6,383 bases of DNA from CAZCWX01 sp964502465 (lineage in GTDB: Bacteria; Desulfobacterota; Binatia; Bin18). The position numbers and the translations under genes are program-made. A model generated the notes under the pieces. The model made no database searches and had not been told where the DNA came from. It saw nothing but the letters and a program-made list of their open reading frames with translations. The stretch spans positions 1-6,383 of the forward strand of contig CAZCWX010000315.1 of NCBI GenBank assembly GCA_964502465.1. The letters run 5' to 3'. Each line of letters begins with the position of its first letter. The first letter of the stretch is position 1. This document shows, piece by piece, positions 5,714-6,383 of this stretch.

Positions 5714-5735
5714 ACGGGGTACCTCAACTCCCCCT

Positions 5736-6206
5736 TTACAAATGCTCGGCGAATTTGGCGATGCGCGGACAGACGAGGCGGGCGTAGTCATCATAGCGCA
5801 TCTTCACCGTTTGCCAGTGCGAACCCGCGTTGAAGACGATCTCTTCGTCCTTGGTTAGCGCTGTATCGACGATGGTGTCGAGATCGAAGAGGTTCCCGAA
5901 CGGCGGCTCCGCCCCCGTCTCGCAGCCAGGGAAGAGATTACGGAATTCGCGTTCTTGTTCTAACTCGGTGCGGGAGTGTAGCACTTCCCGCAGCCAGGCA
6001 AGGTTCACTTTATGCGAGGCTGGTAAGACCAGCATCATCGGCGTGCCGTTCTCTTTCTTGACCATGACGACTTTGGCCATTTGTTTACCAGGAATATGCT
6101 GCGCTTGGGCGACCTCTTGCGCGGTGTATGCGGTCGAGTGCGTCAGCACGTGATACTTGATCTTGTGCTCATCTAGATATTCTTGAAGCTTGCGAAGAAT
6201 TGGCAT
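5736..6206 (-). CDS. YbaK/EbsC-type aminoacyl-tRNA deacylase
   Basis: Proteins with this domain hydrolyse wrongly charged tRNAs (for example Cys-tRNA-Pro or Ala-tRNA-Pro) in the cytoplasm. The 156 residues cover one complete YbaK/prolyl-tRNA-synthetase-associated domain. It contains an N-terminal helix (LRKLQEYLDEHKIKYHVLTHS), TAQEVAQAQHIPGKQMAKVVMVK at 28-50 with the conserved Lys-containing strand, SHKVNL at 64-69, GAEPPFGNLFDLDTIVD at 98-114 (the glycine/proline substrate loop), and EEIVFNAGSHWQTVKMRYDDYARL at 121-144. Two ATGs follow a GGAGG (6216-6220): that at 6206 is 9 nt away, that at 6212 only 3 nt; the earlier ATG at 6263 has no site and adds atypical residues. It lies about 60 nt downstream of an Hsp20 gene on the same strand and is probably cotranscribed with it. 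The exact tRNA specificity is not evident. Confidence 0.88.
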   Translation of the reverse strand: MPILRKLQEYLDEHKIKYHVLTHSTAYTAQEVAQAQHIPGKQMAKVVMVKKENGTPMMLVLPASHKVNLAWLREVLHSRTELEQEREFRNLFPGCETGAEPPFGNLFDLDTIVDTALTKDEEIVFNAGSHWQTVKMRYDDYARLVCPRIAKFAEHL

Positions 6207-6266
6207 GGTCATGTTCCTCCAGGCGGGGAGAGCCAAGCGCCCTCCCCTTTCTCTGTTTCTCATAGT

Positions 6267-6383
6267 CTACTTCTGTGCCTCAATCTGAATCTTCTTGCTG
6301 GTTATCTGCTTAGGGGCTGGCATGGTGATCTCCAATACCCCATTTTTGTAGTTGGCCTTGATCTTGTCGGCATCTACCCCCTC
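6267..6383 (-). CDS. Hsp20/alpha-crystallin small heat-shock protein, C-terminal end (partial)
   Basis: Only the last 38 codons lie in the window; the gene starts beyond the right edge. The residues EGVDADKIKANYKNGVLEIT followed by MPAPKQITSKKIQIEAQK match the end of the alpha-crystallin domain, with the signature A/N-x-Y-K-N-G-V-L-x-I-x-x-P found in nearly all bacterial Hsp20 chaperones. A C-terminal extension with a KKIQIE strand follows; it contains the I-x-I type motif used in oligomer assembly. Hsp20 proteins hold unfolding proteins without ATP. The stop TAG is at 6267-6269, and the YbaK-type gene follows about 60 nt downstream. No terminator lies between them, so they probably form an operon. 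Confidence 0.9.
   Translation of the reverse strand, partial: EGVDADKIKANYKNGVLEITMPAPKQITSKKIQIEAQK

Noticed and set aside
6207..6263. Upstream ATG at 6263 as start of the YbaK-type protein
   Set aside because: It has no ribosome binding site and adds an Arg-rich stretch not typical of the family; GGAGG at 6216-6220 points to the ATGs at 6212 or 6206.

Overview
The window looks like a piece of a free-living, aerobic, Gram-negative-type bacterial chromosome of moderate GC content. The evidence is strong Shine-Dalgarno sites, an exported protein with a Sec-type signal peptide, and bacterial enzyme families linked to CoA chemistry, sulfide oxidation and stress. It cannot be placed to a phylum from sequence alone. 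A large environmental genome rich in CaiB-type CoA-transferases (for example Tectomicrobia-like) is a guess.

Layout. (1) Minus strand, 1421 to the left edge: a tandem two-domain family III CoA-transferase. Its frame is broken by one extra base about 40 nt after its start. (2) 1422-1681: a divergent intergenic region with a candidate promoter and a hairpin plus nine-T terminator, possibly bounding a roughly 100-nt RNA. (3) 1682-2233, plus: the C-terminal third of a heme catalase with no 5' part. (4) 2313-3038, plus: an intact PIG-L/LmbE-type deacetylase with an altered metal motif. (5) 3039-3524: a non-coding stretch with inverted repeats and a candidate promoter. (6) 3525-4250, plus: a methyltransferase with a signal peptide and a His-rich segment, followed by a 20-codon ORF (4262-4324) with a near-perfect ribosome binding site. 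(7) 4457-5311, plus: an intact persulfide dioxygenase-like metallo-beta-lactamase-fold protein. An internal scrap of sulfide:quinone oxidoreductase (SQR) overlaps its stop codon. (8) Minus strand from the right edge: the C-terminus of an Hsp20 small heat-shock protein, a YbaK-type aminoacyl-tRNA deacylase, and a short ORF that resembles a truncated Hsp20 N-terminus. The last of these runs into the end of the SQR scrap.

How the genes relate. SQR and persulfide dioxygenase are successive steps of sulfide detoxification, so the 4457-5532 segment is a sulfide-oxidation unit that has lost most of its SQR. Hsp20 and YbaK look like a proteostasis/translation-quality operon. The strongest overall message is decay or rearrangement. 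In 6.4 kb there is one frameshifted gene and three gene fragments (catalase 3' part, SQR middle, probable Hsp20 5' part), interleaved with intact genes. No transposase, integrase, CRISPR array, tRNA or rRNA was seen. I did not find convincing evidence of a wholly new system. The least ordinary items are the exported methyltransferase, the variant PIG-L metal site, the candidate small RNA and the two-sided truncation junction near 5533.
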